A stretch of 59,151 nt of DNA from Desulfobulbaceae bacterium UBA5611 (GTDB lineage Bacteria; Desulfobacterota; Desulfobulbia; Desulfobulbales; Desulfocapsaceae), in NCBI GenBank assembly GCA_002424635.1, contig DIKT01000017.1, positions 2,445 through 61,595 of the forward strand, given 5' to 3'. Shown here piece after piece: positions 33,836-43,311 of this stretch. The notes beneath the pieces were generated by a model. That model was not told the origin of the DNA. It did no database searches and was given only the letters and a program-made list of their open reading frames with translations. Position 1 is the stretch's first letter. The number at the start of each line of letters is the position of its first letter. Made by a program: the position numbers and the translations under genes.

Positions 33836-35283
33836 CCGACCTCTGACACCTGTTCCTGACCATCTGTTTCCTGACAGGCCCCCCGACCATAATCATCATC
33901 AAAACGGACAATATCGTCTTCCCCCAGATAGCTGCCATTCTGCACCTCTATAAGCTCCAGCCCAATAACACCGGGATTCTCCAGGCGATGCTGCACACCG
34001 GCCGGGATATAGGTGGACTGGTTCTCATGGAGCAGAAAGACCTCCGTGCCATTAGTAATCCGGGCAGTCCCGGTGACAATCACCCAATGCTCATGCCGAT
34101 GATGATGCATCTGCAGGGACAGCTTGGCCCCGGGATAGACCGTTATGCGTTTGATCTGATACCGTGGCTGCTGTTCAAGGACCGTATAACTGCCCCAGGG
34201 ACGAAAAACGGTGCGATGAAAACGGAACTCATCCCGCTGTTTTTTCTGCAGTCTGGTCACTATCTTTTTCACATCCTGGGACCGGGACAAAGGGGCGACC
34301 AGAACCGCATCCGCAGTCTCAATAATCACAGTGTCTTCGAGCCCAACGGTTGCCACCAGCTTGCTTTCTGAGCGCACCAGACAATTTCTGGTGTCTTCCA
34401 GGATCACATCACCGGTGCTGACATTGCCCTGCTCATCTTTGCTGGATATCTCCCATAAGGCCTTCCAGGAGCCGATATCACTCCAGTCGAGATTGGCCGC
34501 CACGACCACGGCCTTAGTGGTTTTTTCCATTAAGGCGTAATCGATAGAATCACTGGGTGAGGCGGCCATGGCCTTGCTGTCGAGACGATAAAATTTACCA
34601 TCCCGCGCACCATGGCGGACAGCATCTGCCATGGCGGCCTGCATTTCCGGAGCATGGATCGCCATCTCCGCCCGAAAGGTCTTGATAGAAAAGGCGAACA
34701 TGCCACTGTTCCAGAAATAATTGCCGCTCTCGACATAGGCCACCGCCGTGGCCAGATCCGGTTTTTCCTTAAACGACAGGACTGAGCTGCCCGTGCCGCG
34801 TTCTATATAACCATATCCTGTTTCCGGACACTGCGGCTCGATGCCGAAGGTGACAATAGCTCCTGCCGCTGCCAGCTCTGCGGCTTGTAGCACTGCTTTC
34901 GCAAATTCTTCCTGCCGCAGGATCAGATGATCGGCCGGCAGCACCAGCAGGATGGTATCATCGTCATCGGTCAGGGCACAAAGCTCTACCGCCCCGCATA
35001 CCGCCGGTGCGGTATTACGGCCCAGGGGTTCAAGCAGAATAGAATAATCGGGCACCACACCCAAGGCATCAATCTGGCTACGGGTGATGAAGCGATGCTC
35101 CTCACCCACCACCACCACCGGGGCCAGGACGTCGGTCAATTGACAGACCCGCAGCACCGTAGTCTGGAGCAGGGAGGTTGCATCAATCAAGGGCAGCAGC
35201 TGTTTGGGATACAGTTCCCGGGACAGGGGCCACAGCCTGGAGCCGGTACCGCCGGCCAGAATTACGGGTTGGATTTTATACAC
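33832..35283 (-). CDS. manC: Mannose-1-phosphate guanylyltransferase / mannose-6-phosphate isomerase
   Basis: Bifunctional type II PMI/GMP family enzyme supplying GDP-mannose for surface glycans. The 483-aa protein has the nucleotidyltransferase signature GGTGSRLWPLSRELYPKQLL at its N-terminus, FKEKPDLATA in the middle, and a C-terminal cupin isomerase domain with LQMHHHRHEHWVIVTGTA. It lies downstream of the phosphomannomutase gene, so the two GDP-mannose steps are adjacent, and it overlaps mtgA. Confidence 0.94.
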   Translation of the reverse strand: MYKIQPVILAGGTGSRLWPLSRELYPKQLLPLIDATSLLQTTVLRVCQLTDVLAPVVVVGEEHRFITRSQIDALGVVPDYSILLEPLGRNTAPAVCGAVELCALTDDDDTILLVLPADHLILRQEEFAKAVLQAAELAAAGAIVTFGIEPQCPETGYGYIERGTGSSVLSFKEKPDLATAVAYVESGNYFWNSGMFAFSIKTFRAEMAIHAPEMQAAMADAVRHGARDGKFYRLDSKAMAASPSDSIDYALMEKTTKAVVVAANLDWSDIGSWKALWEISSKDEQGNVSTGDVILEDTRNCLVRSESKLVATVGLEDTVIIETADAVLVAPLSRSQDVKKIVTRLQKKQRDEFRFHRTVFRPWGSYTVLEQQPRYQIKRITVYPGAKLSLQMHHHRHEHWVIVTGTARITNGTEVFLLHENQSTYIPAGVQHRLENPGVIGLELIEVQNGSYLGEDDIVRFDDDYGRGACQETDGQEQVSEVG

Positions 35284-35328
35284 CTTGTTTCTCCTTCCTA
35301 AAATCTTGAATACGCACTGCTAAACTGT

Positions 35329-36696
35329 TCATTGTCTGATCAGGGTCAACAGCTCTCTTGTTTTTTCTGTCAGCAATATTGGATCGTTGCGACTCTCCAC
35401 ATTCAAGCGCAGCAATGATTCAGTATTGGATTGACGAATATTAAACCGAAAGCGGGGAAAAGTCACACTGAGACCATCGGTGGTATCCATTTCACCTTGC
35501 GAAAAGTAAGCCTTGACGCGGGCTATGGCCGCCTCCGGATCAGCCACCACGCTGTTGATCTCGCCTGAAACAGGGTAAGCCGTCATCCGCTCTTGCACCA
35601 GACTGGCCAGAGTTATATTCTTGCGGCAAAGAAGCGAGCAGATCAGCAACCACGGGATCATCCCGGAGTCACAGTAGCCGAAATCGCGGAAATAATGATG
35701 GGCGGACATCTCGCCGCCGTAGATCGCATCCTCCTGACGCATCCGCTCCTTGATAAAGGCATGGCCGGTCCGGGTCATCACCGGGATGCCGCCGGCCGCC
35801 TGCACCAGCTCCTGCGTATTCCAGACCAGACGGGGATCATGGAGGATCTTGCCACCCGGTTCCTGGGCCAGCAGTTCGAGGGCCAGCAGACCGACGATAT
35901 AATAGCCCTCAATGAAATTACCATCGGCGTCCCAGAAAAAACAGCGATCAAAATCACCATCCCAGGCAATACCCAGATCAGCCCCATGCTCGCGCACCAG
36001 CCGGCCGGTCTCTTCCCGTTTTTCCGGGAGCAGGGGATTGGGGACGCCATGCGGAAAAGTGCCGTCCGGGTCATGAAAGGCCTTGACAAAGGTAAAGGGC
36101 AGATGCTCCTCCAGCAGATCAATGACCGCCCCGGCACAGCCGTTACCGCTGTTAACCACCAGCTTCAAGGGTTTCAGCGTGGCTAGATCGACATAATCAA
36201 GGAGGTGACTGATATAGCTGGCTTTGTCGGCGACGCTGCTCCGCCGGCCTTTCTTGGCAGACAGCTCAGGCAGGGCATTACCGACAATCATCTCAGCCAT
36301 GGCCCGCAGCCCCGATTCACCAGTGACCGGCCGCGCCCCGACCGTCACCAGCTTCATGCCGTTATAATCCGCCGGATTATGACTGGCGGTGACGACAATG
36401 CCGCCATCCACTCCCTCCTGCTCCAGGCTGAAGGCCGCATGATAGATCTCCTCGGTGCCGCACAGACCCAGATCAAGGACATCCACCCCCGAGTCGAGCA
36501 ACCCGGAGATCAGGGCCTCGCTCAGCGCCTCACTGCTCAGCCTGATATCACGCCCGACCGCCACCTTCCGCGGCGCCAACAGGGCGGCAAAGGCCCGCCC
36601 TATATCTCGGGCCAGCTGTGGATTGAGTTCATCCGGCACCCTCCCCCGGATATCATAAGCCTTGAAACAGGCCGGTATGACTATCGCCTCCGCCAT
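35329..36696 (-). CDS. manB: Phosphomannomutase / phosphoglucomutase
   Basis: Alpha-D-phosphohexomutase interconverting the 6- and 1-phosphates of mannose (and perhaps glucose). The 455-aa product has the four expected domains. It begins FKAYDIRGRVPDEL, carries the phosphoserine loop VTASHNPADYNGMK, the metal loop WDGDFDRCFFWD, the sugar loop GGEMSAHHYF and the phosphate-binding RFNIRQSNTE. It sits 45 nt upstream of manC. Whether it also uses glucose phosphate cannot be read from the sequence. Confidence 0.93.
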   Translation of the reverse strand: MAEAIVIPACFKAYDIRGRVPDELNPQLARDIGRAFAALLAPRKVAVGRDIRLSSEALSEALISGLLDSGVDVLDLGLCGTEEIYHAAFSLEQEGVDGGIVVTASHNPADYNGMKLVTVGARPVTGESGLRAMAEMIVGNALPELSAKKGRRSSVADKASYISHLLDYVDLATLKPLKLVVNSGNGCAGAVIDLLEEHLPFTFVKAFHDPDGTFPHGVPNPLLPEKREETGRLVREHGADLGIAWDGDFDRCFFWDADGNFIEGYYIVGLLALELLAQEPGGKILHDPRLVWNTQELVQAAGGIPVMTRTGHAFIKERMRQEDAIYGGEMSAHHYFRDFGYCDSGMIPWLLICSLLCRKNITLASLVQERMTAYPVSGEINSVVADPEAAIARVKAYFSQGEMDTTDGLSVTFPRFRFNIRQSNTESLLRLNVESRNDPILLTEKTRELLTLIRQ

Positions 36697-36802
36697 TATT
36701 CTTCTCCTATAACTTTTACGACTATTTTTTATTCGCCATTTCTCATACTTTGGATTTTTTCAGCCGATCAATCTGTGCTGCCACCCACACCCCACGTTGC
36801 TA

Positions 36803-37588
36803 TCAAGCCAGATTCATCAGTTCCACTGCCCCGATCGCCCCGATTAATTCATCACAAATCACGACCACCCCTGTAAGCCCTTCGATTTGCCGGGCTGTGG
36901 CCAGAGCCCGCTCGATACCGGCCTTGGCGCTGAGCTTTGCCCCCACCTCATTGGCCAGTCGGGTCGCCACCGCATCGGCCAGGGCTGTTGAGCCGGCCAC
37001 GACCGTCACCGAATCAGCCTTGCCGAAACTAAGTGAATGGCCCACCGTCCCTGAGGAAGTGCAGACCCCAACCGGCATCTGCGAGGCTAGCAGGCGCAGG
37101 CCGACCTTGTAACTCAATGGCGACTGTCCGGCGAAAATGGCCACCGTGCATTCCTTAACTCGCTGCAGATAAATATCTCCGCCATTCTCCACAATGATCT
37201 CCTGAATGCCATCGGCGACCAGCGCCTTCCCGACAAACTCAGCGATAGCACCCGCGACGGCCGCCATGGGACCGACCCCTGCCTTTTGTCCGGCCGCCAG
37301 CATTTCCCGCACTAGAGGCGCTGCCATAAAATCCATGGGCAAAGGATCAAGCGTTGCTAAAAATAACGGATGCCGTACAATATAATTGTCCAGTTGCAGA
37401 CGATACTGGACAATAAGCTCTGTAGCTCTCTCTTTCAGATCAAAAGAGATGTTTTTGGAGGCCAGAATATGCAGGTCCGTCTCCTGAACCCGCACCTGGG
37501 TGACAACCAGCTCTGCCTGATCGGCCAACTGACGATAGGTCCGTACCCGGTATGATTCCGGTTTTTTGAGGCGCTGCCCTGTTTTCAT
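36803..37588 (-). CDS. UPF0280 family protein
   Basis: A 261-aa protein of the UPF0280 family, related in fold to ApbE-type FAD transferases and present in many anaerobes and methanogens. Landmarks are PMAAVAGAIAEFVG, IIVENGGDIYL and GVCTSSGTVGHSLSFGKADSVTVVA. No signal peptide is visible. The biochemical role is not established. It starts near the divergent TIGR04282-like gene and is followed by the phosphomannomutase gene after about 106 nt. Confidence 0.85.
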   Translation of the reverse strand: MKTGQRLKKPESYRVRTYRQLADQAELVVTQVRVQETDLHILASKNISFDLKERATELIVQYRLQLDNYIVRHPLFLATLDPLPMDFMAAPLVREMLAAGQKAGVGPMAAVAGAIAEFVGKALVADGIQEIIVENGGDIYLQRVKECTVAIFAGQSPLSYKVGLRLLASQMPVGVCTSSGTVGHSLSFGKADSVTVVAGSTALADAVATRLANEVGAKLSAKAGIERALATARQIEGLTGVVVICDELIGAIGAVELMNLA

Positions 37589-37624
37589 GGAAACTGCCTG
37601 ACCTTTGCCTTATGATGATTGAGA

Positions 37625-38266
37625 ATGAGATCAACCTCACCGGATATTATTATTCTTTTTACCCGTTATCCCGCCCCTGGACGCTGTAAAACCCGCCTGA
37701 TTCCAGCGCTCGGGGAGGACGGGGCCACCCGTCTTCATCAAAGGATGACCCGTCTGGTCCTGGTCCAACTGGCCGAACTGGCCGCCATACACCCGTATCA
37801 TCTGGAGATCCATCATGATGGCGGCGATCAGAAGCAAATGCGCTCATGGCTGGGTCTTAACTATCACTACCGGCAGCAGACAGATGGCGATATCGGCTGC
37901 CGGATGCAGGCCGCCATCAGACCTCACCTGGGCCGGACCCAACGGCTGCTGCTCATCGGTTCCGACTGCCCGGATCTCAGCGCAGCGATCATGAACGAGG
38001 CCATGGCAGCTTTAACGACCAATGACCTCGTTTTAGGCCCTGCTTACGATGGCGGCTATTACCTGCTCGGGATGGGTCCACAAATATCAGCCATGCAGTG
38101 TGATAATCTCTTCCACAATATTGCCTGGGGCACTGATACTGTCTATACCAATACCATTAAAAAGGCCGCACAACAGCAGCTCCGCTGCCATACCCTGGTC
38201 AAACTCCATGATATCGACACCCCTGCAGACCTCAGATATTTCGGTCATCATTCCGACCCTCAATGA
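37625..38266 (+). CDS. TIGR04282-like nucleotidyl/glycosyl transferase
   Basis: A 213-aa GT-A-fold protein of the DUF2064/TIGR04282 family, often annotated as arsenosugar-biosynthesis glycosyltransferase. Motifs are ILFTRYPAPGRCKTRLIPALG, the LLIGSDCPDLS metal site and LVLGPAYDGGYYLLGM. The ATG at 37625 is preferred over the TTG two codons earlier. The gene overlaps the next one by 59 nt, indicating a coupled pair. No arsM or arsS gene is present, so the arsenosugar label is only a family name here. Confidence 0.82.
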   Translation: MRSTSPDIIILFTRYPAPGRCKTRLIPALGEDGATRLHQRMTRLVLVQLAELAAIHPYHLEIHHDGGDQKQMRSWLGLNYHYRQQTDGDIGCRMQAAIRPHLGRTQRLLLIGSDCPDLSAAIMNEAMAALTTNDLVLGPAYDGGYYLLGMGPQISAMQCDNLFHNIAWGTDTVYTNTIKKAAQQQLRCHTLVKLHDIDTPADLRYFGHHSDPQ

Positions 38267-38924
38267 AGAAGCCCAGATCAGCCGGCTGAGCGCCTGCCTC
38301 TTGGCCAACAGCCAGCCAACTGAGAATAATGCGCCTGGCGAGATCATCATTATCGATGGCGGCAGTATTGATCTGACGGTATCCCTGGCTCGCAGTCATG
38401 GCTTCCGGGTTGAGAGTTGCAAACCAGGTCGCGCCACCCAACTCAACCATGGAGCCCGACTGGCTAACGGCAGAATCCTGCTCTTTCTCCATGCCGATAC
38501 CCAGTTACCCGCCGGCTTTACCACAGCTATCCTGAATTGTCTCGAAGAAGCCCCTACCATTGCCGGGGCCTTCCGGCTCAAGATCAAAGAGGCCGGGCCG
38601 TTGCTCAGCCTTATCTGTTGCTGCGCTAATCTGCGCTCCAGATTTTTACAACTTCCTTATGGCGATCAGGCCCTTTTCATCCGACGTCACGATTTTCTCC
38701 GACTGGGCGGCTTCCCGGAAACCCCGATCATGGAGGATTTTATCTTTATTAAAAAGGCCGGCCGCCTGGGCCGGATCACCACTCTCCCCCAATACGTAAC
38801 CACCTCGGCCCGACGCTGGCAACGGCTGGGCGTCATCCGCACCACTCTTATCAACCAGCTGGTAATCCTTGGTTTTTATGCCCGCGTCCCTTTACGTAAA
38901 CTGACCGCACTGTACCGCAGGTAA
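38208..38924 (+). CDS. TIGR04283-like family 2 glycosyltransferase
   Basis: A 238-aa GT2 enzyme of the TIGR04283 family. It has ISVIIPTLNEEAQISRL at the N-terminus, IIIIDGGSIDLT, the nucleotide-sugar LLFLHADTQLP motif and LPYGDQALFIRR. The ATG at 38208 is chosen because the GT2 fold starts directly after it; an earlier in-frame ATG at 38049 would lie wholly inside the preceding gene. It is the partner of the TIGR04282-like gene. The sugar and acceptor are unknown. Confidence 0.82.
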   Translation: MISTPLQTSDISVIIPTLNEEAQISRLSACLLANSQPTENNAPGEIIIIDGGSIDLTVSLARSHGFRVESCKPGRATQLNHGARLANGRILLFLHADTQLPAGFTTAILNCLEEAPTIAGAFRLKIKEAGPLLSLICCCANLRSRFLQLPYGDQALFIRRHDFLRLGGFPETPIMEDFIFIKKAGRLGRITTLPQYVTTSARRWQRLGVIRTTLINQLVILGFYARVPLRKLTALYRR

Positions 38925-38939
38925 CAAACAGACACGGGC

Positions 38940-39557
38940 CTACTCGGCAGGCGTTTTTTCCTCAGGGACCGGGGGCAGAGGCGGTGACGACGGCACGATC
39001 AGGGAAGCAGCTGGAGAGGCCTTGGTCTGCCCGGAAATAGCCGGCTTCTTCTGTTCAATGGCCTGCCGGACTTTTTCATCTTTAATTACCTGTTGAAACA
39101 GGCTCATGGCCTCGGATAGATAAGGGCACAGTTTACACTGACGGAGCAGGGGGGTATCAGCGGCCAGAAAAGTGGTGAGGAGCATATGGAGAAGAATAGC
39201 AATAATCAAGGCCTTGATCGCGCCAAGGATGGCGCCCAGCACTTTATCAAACCAGCCGGCAATGGTTAAGCTCACCACTCCCGTCAGGGCCTTGCCCAGC
39301 AGCATGGTCAACACATAAGTACAGGCAAAAACGATGGCATAGGCCAGCAGAAAAACAACCTGGGGATTCTCGGAAACCCCTCGCAAAAAAGGAAAAATTT
39401 TGTCATGGTATTGCCCGGAGACCAGATAACCTAGATACAGGGCCACAATCACCGTCACCTGATTTACAAAACCAACCCAGATGCCACGGATTATAAAAAA
39501 AACAAAAATGGCGCTGATGACAAGATCATATACGGTCAGATCAATACCAATATCCAT
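38940..39557 (-). CDS. cvpA: CvpA family membrane protein
   Basis: A 205-aa inner-membrane protein of the CvpA family. It begins LTVYDLVISAIFVFFIIRGIWVG and has about four hydrophobic helices. The conserved GWFDKVLGAILGAIKALIIA follows in the third to fourth helix region. The C-terminal tail (about residues 170-205) is proline-, serine- and alanine-rich and probably disordered. CvpA proteins are linked to envelope homeostasis; the mechanism is unknown. Confidence 0.88.
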   Translation of the reverse strand: MDIGIDLTVYDLVISAIFVFFIIRGIWVGFVNQVTVIVALYLGYLVSGQYHDKIFPFLRGVSENPQVVFLLAYAIVFACTYVLTMLLGKALTGVVSLTIAGWFDKVLGAILGAIKALIIAILLHMLLTTFLAADTPLLRQCKLCPYLSEAMSLFQQVIKDEKVRQAIEQKKPAISGQTKASPAASLIVPSSPPLPPVPEEKTPAE

Positions 39558-39973
39558 TATTCCCCTCCAGAGAAGATGAGATTTACCATGCTGCCCAGTT
39601 TTAGCAGGAACAGGCGGAATTGCAAGAAATTATTGGCCTAAGCCGGCAACTGTGCGACCGGATATTTTGCATATTTATATCATTTAAGTACCAAATCTAA
39701 ATTGACATATCCAGGTCGTCACCCTGGCATGCAATCCAGCTATTTCATCTACTATAGGTGTTTTTTAAGAGGAGGTACTGGAAATTTATTGTATTTATTG
39801 GCTGCATCATATAATTTCAAATAATTATTTGAAAACACTCAATAAATGGACTTGCTTATAATCTTTCATAAAGGTCATAGGCATAAAAAAATTCAAATAA
39901 GATAGAATAGGCATAAAAAAAATATTCAGGCTTTTCTGCCTATCACACTGTTATGCACTTCAGGAAACTACTT
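39558..39973 (+). other. AT-rich intergenic region with three 30-bp-phased repeat units
   Basis: The 416-bp gap becomes clearly AT-rich after about 39660. ATAGGCATAAAAAA occurs at 39877-39890 and again at 39907-39920, and the inverted core TGCCTAT lies at 39937-39943, so the three units start 30 bp apart. A TATAAT lies at 39857-39862. The arrangement suggests an operator on one DNA face for the gene at 39974. No RNA gene was recognised. Confidence 0.55.
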
Positions 39974-41530
39974 ATGAGAGATTTAGGCCTAATGGGAGAA
40001 AGTACATTTAGTTTGTGGTGTGCTGATGTAGGTTTAATCCCAAACGGTTCTCAGATTGATAAAACTGGATGGGATTTCTTTGTAGAGTTTCCATTTGATT
40101 CTAACCTTTCTCCTCAGAAAATTCACAAGTCAGCATTTGAATGCAAAGTTCAAGTCAAAGCAACGGATAAGAAAGATAGAAAGCTTCCAATTGCTCTCTC
40201 AAATTTAAGGCGATTGATCACAGCTCAAATGCCAGCATTCTTCATCTTTATTGAGTTTGATGAAAAAGATACAGCTCAAAGAGCTTTTGTGGTTCATGTG
40301 GATAACGAACTGATATCAAAAGCCTTAAAAAGGCTGCATGAAATAGAGCAGAGTGACAAAGATAATAATTTCAACAAGCGTAAAATGACTATTCACTATG
40401 ATGAGCGAAATCTTTTGAGTCAATTGAATGGTAATAGCTTGAAGCATTGTTTTGTGCATTATATCGGCGACGATGTTTCCGAGTATATTGCAAGAAAAAA
40501 ATCTCATCTGGAATCAACAGGCTATGAATATGGATTTGCTCAGATAACGTTTACAACTGAGGGCGAAGACAACTTAAAATCTTTAATAGATGTATCCCTT
40601 GGTATTGAAAAAGAAGTAGTGATAGCAAAGTTTAAAGGCGTTGATACACGCTTTGGCATATTGAGTAATAATCCATCACTTAGTTCTGATGGCGGCAAGT
40701 TAGCAATGCCAGATTTAAAGCCAACAGCGGAGGGTAAAATTAGATTTAAAGAAGATAAGCTCTCTTCAGGGTTATCATTTGAATGCAAAATATACAGTTC
40801 ACCATTTAATGTTATGGTCCCAGATGAACTAAAGAAAATGAGGGTTGAGGGGGAGTTTTTTGATCTGAAATTAAACCCATATACTGGTTCAGCAAGTTAC
40901 TCATTTTCATTTGGTGAAGGAATACGTCTTGAAGTCAAAAAATTTAGAGAAGCTATTAGATTACTAAGCCTACTAAGCACATCTGGAAAAAAGGTGGTTG
41001 CTGAGTTGATTTCCAAGGGCTTACCTAAACTAGAATTTTCAGTCGGCTGTAATGAGCAAGAGTTTGAGTTCTCCAAAGAGCTCAAGTCACTTGATAGCGC
41101 AGTGAAAATTATTGCAGATTTTGACTTTAATGACTTTGTTGATATTTCATTTGATGAAATATCAAGATATGGATCACAGATATGTCAGATGGAAGGAGTT
41201 CTAAACTCATCACCAAATCTATTTAAAGTTGAGTTCGGAGTCGAAGGTGATGGGTATGATGCTAGCAAAGAAACAGCCTGTTTATCCTTGGTAACTACTC
41301 CAATTGGAAGCCATATTTTTGGAATTATTATTGTACTTACTGGTAGTGTTGAAGAGATTGAAGAAGGTAGATACAGGTTGGTAACAAAAGATGTAGTTGT
41401 CGAACAAAGAATCGTTTCTGAAAAAGATGAGTCGATTCCAAATAGAGATTTGGTGTCAACTATTGAAGCCATTGAAGAGCGATATGGTGAGAATTATTCG
41501 GTTGTCACTATGTTTAACAAAAAATGTTAA
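39974..41530 (+). CDS. Orphan AT-rich gene with a DUF4365/PD-(D/E)XK-like N-terminal domain
   Basis: A 518-aa soluble protein with no overall match I recognise. The first about 110 residues look like a DUF4365-type restriction-endonuclease fold: E9, GWD (D34), then ECKVQVK (Q60-V-K62) and a hydrophobic PAFFIFIEFDE strand. The remaining 400 residues are beta-rich with no motif I know. The ATG at 39974 is chosen over one at 39953 because AGGAA lies about 8 nt upstream. Base and codon use are visibly AT-rich against GC-richer neighbours, implying horizontal transfer. A single-gene defence or nuclease role is speculation. Confidence 0.7.
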   Translation: MRDLGLMGESTFSLWCADVGLIPNGSQIDKTGWDFFVEFPFDSNLSPQKIHKSAFECKVQVKATDKKDRKLPIALSNLRRLITAQMPAFFIFIEFDEKDTAQRAFVVHVDNELISKALKRLHEIEQSDKDNNFNKRKMTIHYDERNLLSQLNGNSLKHCFVHYIGDDVSEYIARKKSHLESTGYEYGFAQITFTTEGEDNLKSLIDVSLGIEKEVVIAKFKGVDTRFGILSNNPSLSSDGGKLAMPDLKPTAEGKIRFKEDKLSSGLSFECKIYSSPFNVMVPDELKKMRVEGEFFDLKLNPYTGSASYSFSFGEGIRLEVKKFREAIRLLSLLSTSGKKVVAELISKGLPKLEFSVGCNEQEFEFSKELKSLDSAVKIIADFDFNDFVDISFDEISRYGSQICQMEGVLNSSPNLFKVEFGVEGDGYDASKETACLSLVTTPIGSHIFGIIIVLTGSVEEIEEGRYRLVTKDVVVEQRIVSEKDESIPNRDLVSTIEAIEERYGENYSVVTMFNKKC

Positions 41531-41612
41531 CAAAGTGCTGCTGCCGGACAAAGATACCGCTGCGCTCCAACTTTGCCGCAGAGCGCGGCGGTTATAATAG
41601 AGCCACTTAACC

Positions 41613-42434
41613 GTGCAATTCTCATCGCTCCCACCGTCATTCCCTCCTGGTAATCTGCCCTGGCCACGGCTGCAGACAGTGTTGCTGAATCTTGATCAGC
41701 TGCGCTCCTTAAGCAGAGAGGGACAGGAACAGACATTATGGCGGGATTGGCTGCACCAGACGGAACAGGAAAAATTACAGACCTTGCACTATGAGAAAAG
41801 ACATATTGAATGGCTGGGCGGCAGGATCTGTGCCAAGCAGGCCGCTCTCCAATATCTTTGCCATAATCAGCAGGGCACTATTTGTGACCAGCAAGACATA
41901 GCCGCTCCTGATCTGCTGATTATGAACTCCACCGCAGGCCGGCCTTTTCTGGAACATCAGGCCCGGCCCCAAAATTTGGACATGCCTCACATCTCCATCT
42001 CCCACTCCCAAGGATATGCCCTGGCTATGGCTGCCGCCAGTCCCTGCGGCATTGATATCCAGGCCGAGAGCCCTTCTTTGGGCCGGGTCCAAGATCATTT
42101 CTGTGCCGCGGCAGAAGTTACGCTTCTCAGGCAAGGTCTAAAACAGCTGCAGGCAACAGATCAGCTCATGCTATTGTGGGTTGCTAAAGAGGCTGTTAAA
42201 AAAAGTGTTTCATTGGCGCCCATGCCCGGCTTTCTTGAGCTGAGCTTGATCCACATCCAGACCATGGCCAGGGACAGTTTCCTGTTCACCATTGCCTATC
42301 ATGAGAAACGAGCAAGGGACAAACAGCACGCCATCAATCCCCAGCGGCAATGTCAGGTGGCAGTCGGTCTGCACCATCGATACGGTATCGGCCTGTCTGT
42401 TTTTCCCTCTCAGCCAGGAGCTGCCAATGCCTGA
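41613..42434 (+). CDS. 4'-phosphopantetheinyl transferase (Sfp-type)
   Basis: Transfers phosphopantetheine from CoA to carrier-protein serines. The 273-aa protein has LGGRICAKQAALQYL, HISISHSQGYALAMAA, the Mg-binding GIDIQ and LLWVAKEAVKKS (W-x-A-K-E-A) motifs of the two-domain Sfp type. The start is a GTG at 41613; no ATG precedes the conserved region, and the ribosome site is weak. A TATAAT occurs about 20 nt upstream. It overlaps mutM by 8 nt. The carrier-protein target is not in the window. Confidence 0.85.
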   Translation: MQFSSLPPSFPPGNLPWPRLQTVLLNLDQLRSLSREGQEQTLWRDWLHQTEQEKLQTLHYEKRHIEWLGGRICAKQAALQYLCHNQQGTICDQQDIAAPDLLIMNSTAGRPFLEHQARPQNLDMPHISISHSQGYALAMAAASPCGIDIQAESPSLGRVQDHFCAAAEVTLLRQGLKQLQATDQLMLLWVAKEAVKKSVSLAPMPGFLELSLIHIQTMARDSFLFTIAYHEKRARDKQHAINPQRQCQVAVGLHHRYGIGLSVFPSQPGAANA

Positions 42435-43275
42435 ACTCCCTGAGGTCGAGGTCATCTGCGAGGGCTTGCGGCCACACCTGCTCCATCGTATCATTACCAC
42501 CATCCACAGCAGTGGTAAATCTCTGCGTTACCCGGTGCCGCTTGCAGCCATGAATGAAAGCCTGGGTGGTCAGACCATCAGTTCGGTCACCAGACGGGCC
42601 AAATATCTGCTCATCGGCACCAATAATGAAATGCTCCTGATCATCCATCTGGGCATGACCGGTAACCTGGGTATTTTTCCTCACTCGGCCCCGGTCAGAA
42701 GCCATGATCATGTCCGCTGGCAGATGGACAATGGCCTTGAGTTACGGCTCCACGACGCCAGACGTTTTGGCGCGGTCTGGCTGCTGACCCCGGAACAGGC
42801 GCGTAATAAAGAATCCGGCTTTTTCGGCAATACCGGGCCCGAACCGTTCAGCCCGCTCTGCACCCCTGCCCACTTCCTGGATCTGGCCCGCAAGAGACAT
42901 CAGCCGGTCAAAAACTTTCTCATGGACAACAAGGTGGTGGCCGGCATCGGCAACATTTATGCCAATGAAATCCTGTTTGCCGCGGCCCTCCATCCCTTAC
43001 GCCCGGTCAACACTTTAGCAGAAGGTGACTGGCAGCGCCTCATCCCGCTGATGCAGCGGATCCTGACTCAGGCTATTGCCAGCGGCGGGTCAACTATCAG
43101 TGACTTTATCAATGCCAGCGGCGAGAGCGGTTATTTTCAATTGCAGTTCATGGTCTATGGCCGGAAAAATCAACCATGTCTGCGCTGCGGCACAGCAATA
43201 GAAAAAATGCAGATCGGCGGCAGGGCCAGTTTTTTCTGCCCACGTTGCCAGCAAGATGAGGGAAATGCACGATAA
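42427..43275 (+). CDS. mutM: Formamidopyrimidine-DNA glycosylase
   Basis: Removes 8-oxoguanine and formamidopyrimidines and nicks the strand. The 282-aa protein starts with the catalytic MPELPEVEV (Pro2, Glu3), has RRAKYLL (active-site Lys), HDHVRWQMDNG, DARRFGAVWL, NIYANEILFAA and a C-terminal zinc finger (CLRC...CPRC). The ATG at 42427 is fixed by the need for Pro2 as nucleophile. It is coupled to the phosphopantetheinyl transferase gene. With the Nth-XthA fusion it gives the window two oxidative base-repair genes. Confidence 0.96.
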   Translation: MPELPEVEVICEGLRPHLLHRIITTIHSSGKSLRYPVPLAAMNESLGGQTISSVTRRAKYLLIGTNNEMLLIIHLGMTGNLGIFPHSAPVRSHDHVRWQMDNGLELRLHDARRFGAVWLLTPEQARNKESGFFGNTGPEPFSPLCTPAHFLDLARKRHQPVKNFLMDNKVVAGIGNIYANEILFAAALHPLRPVNTLAEGDWQRLIPLMQRILTQAIASGGSTISDFINASGESGYFQLQFMVYGRKNQPCLRCGTAIEKMQIGGRASFFCPRCQQDEGNAR

Positions 43276-43311
43276 CGCTTTTGGCCGAAGCAGAGCTGAG
43301 CTGAGCAGGAC

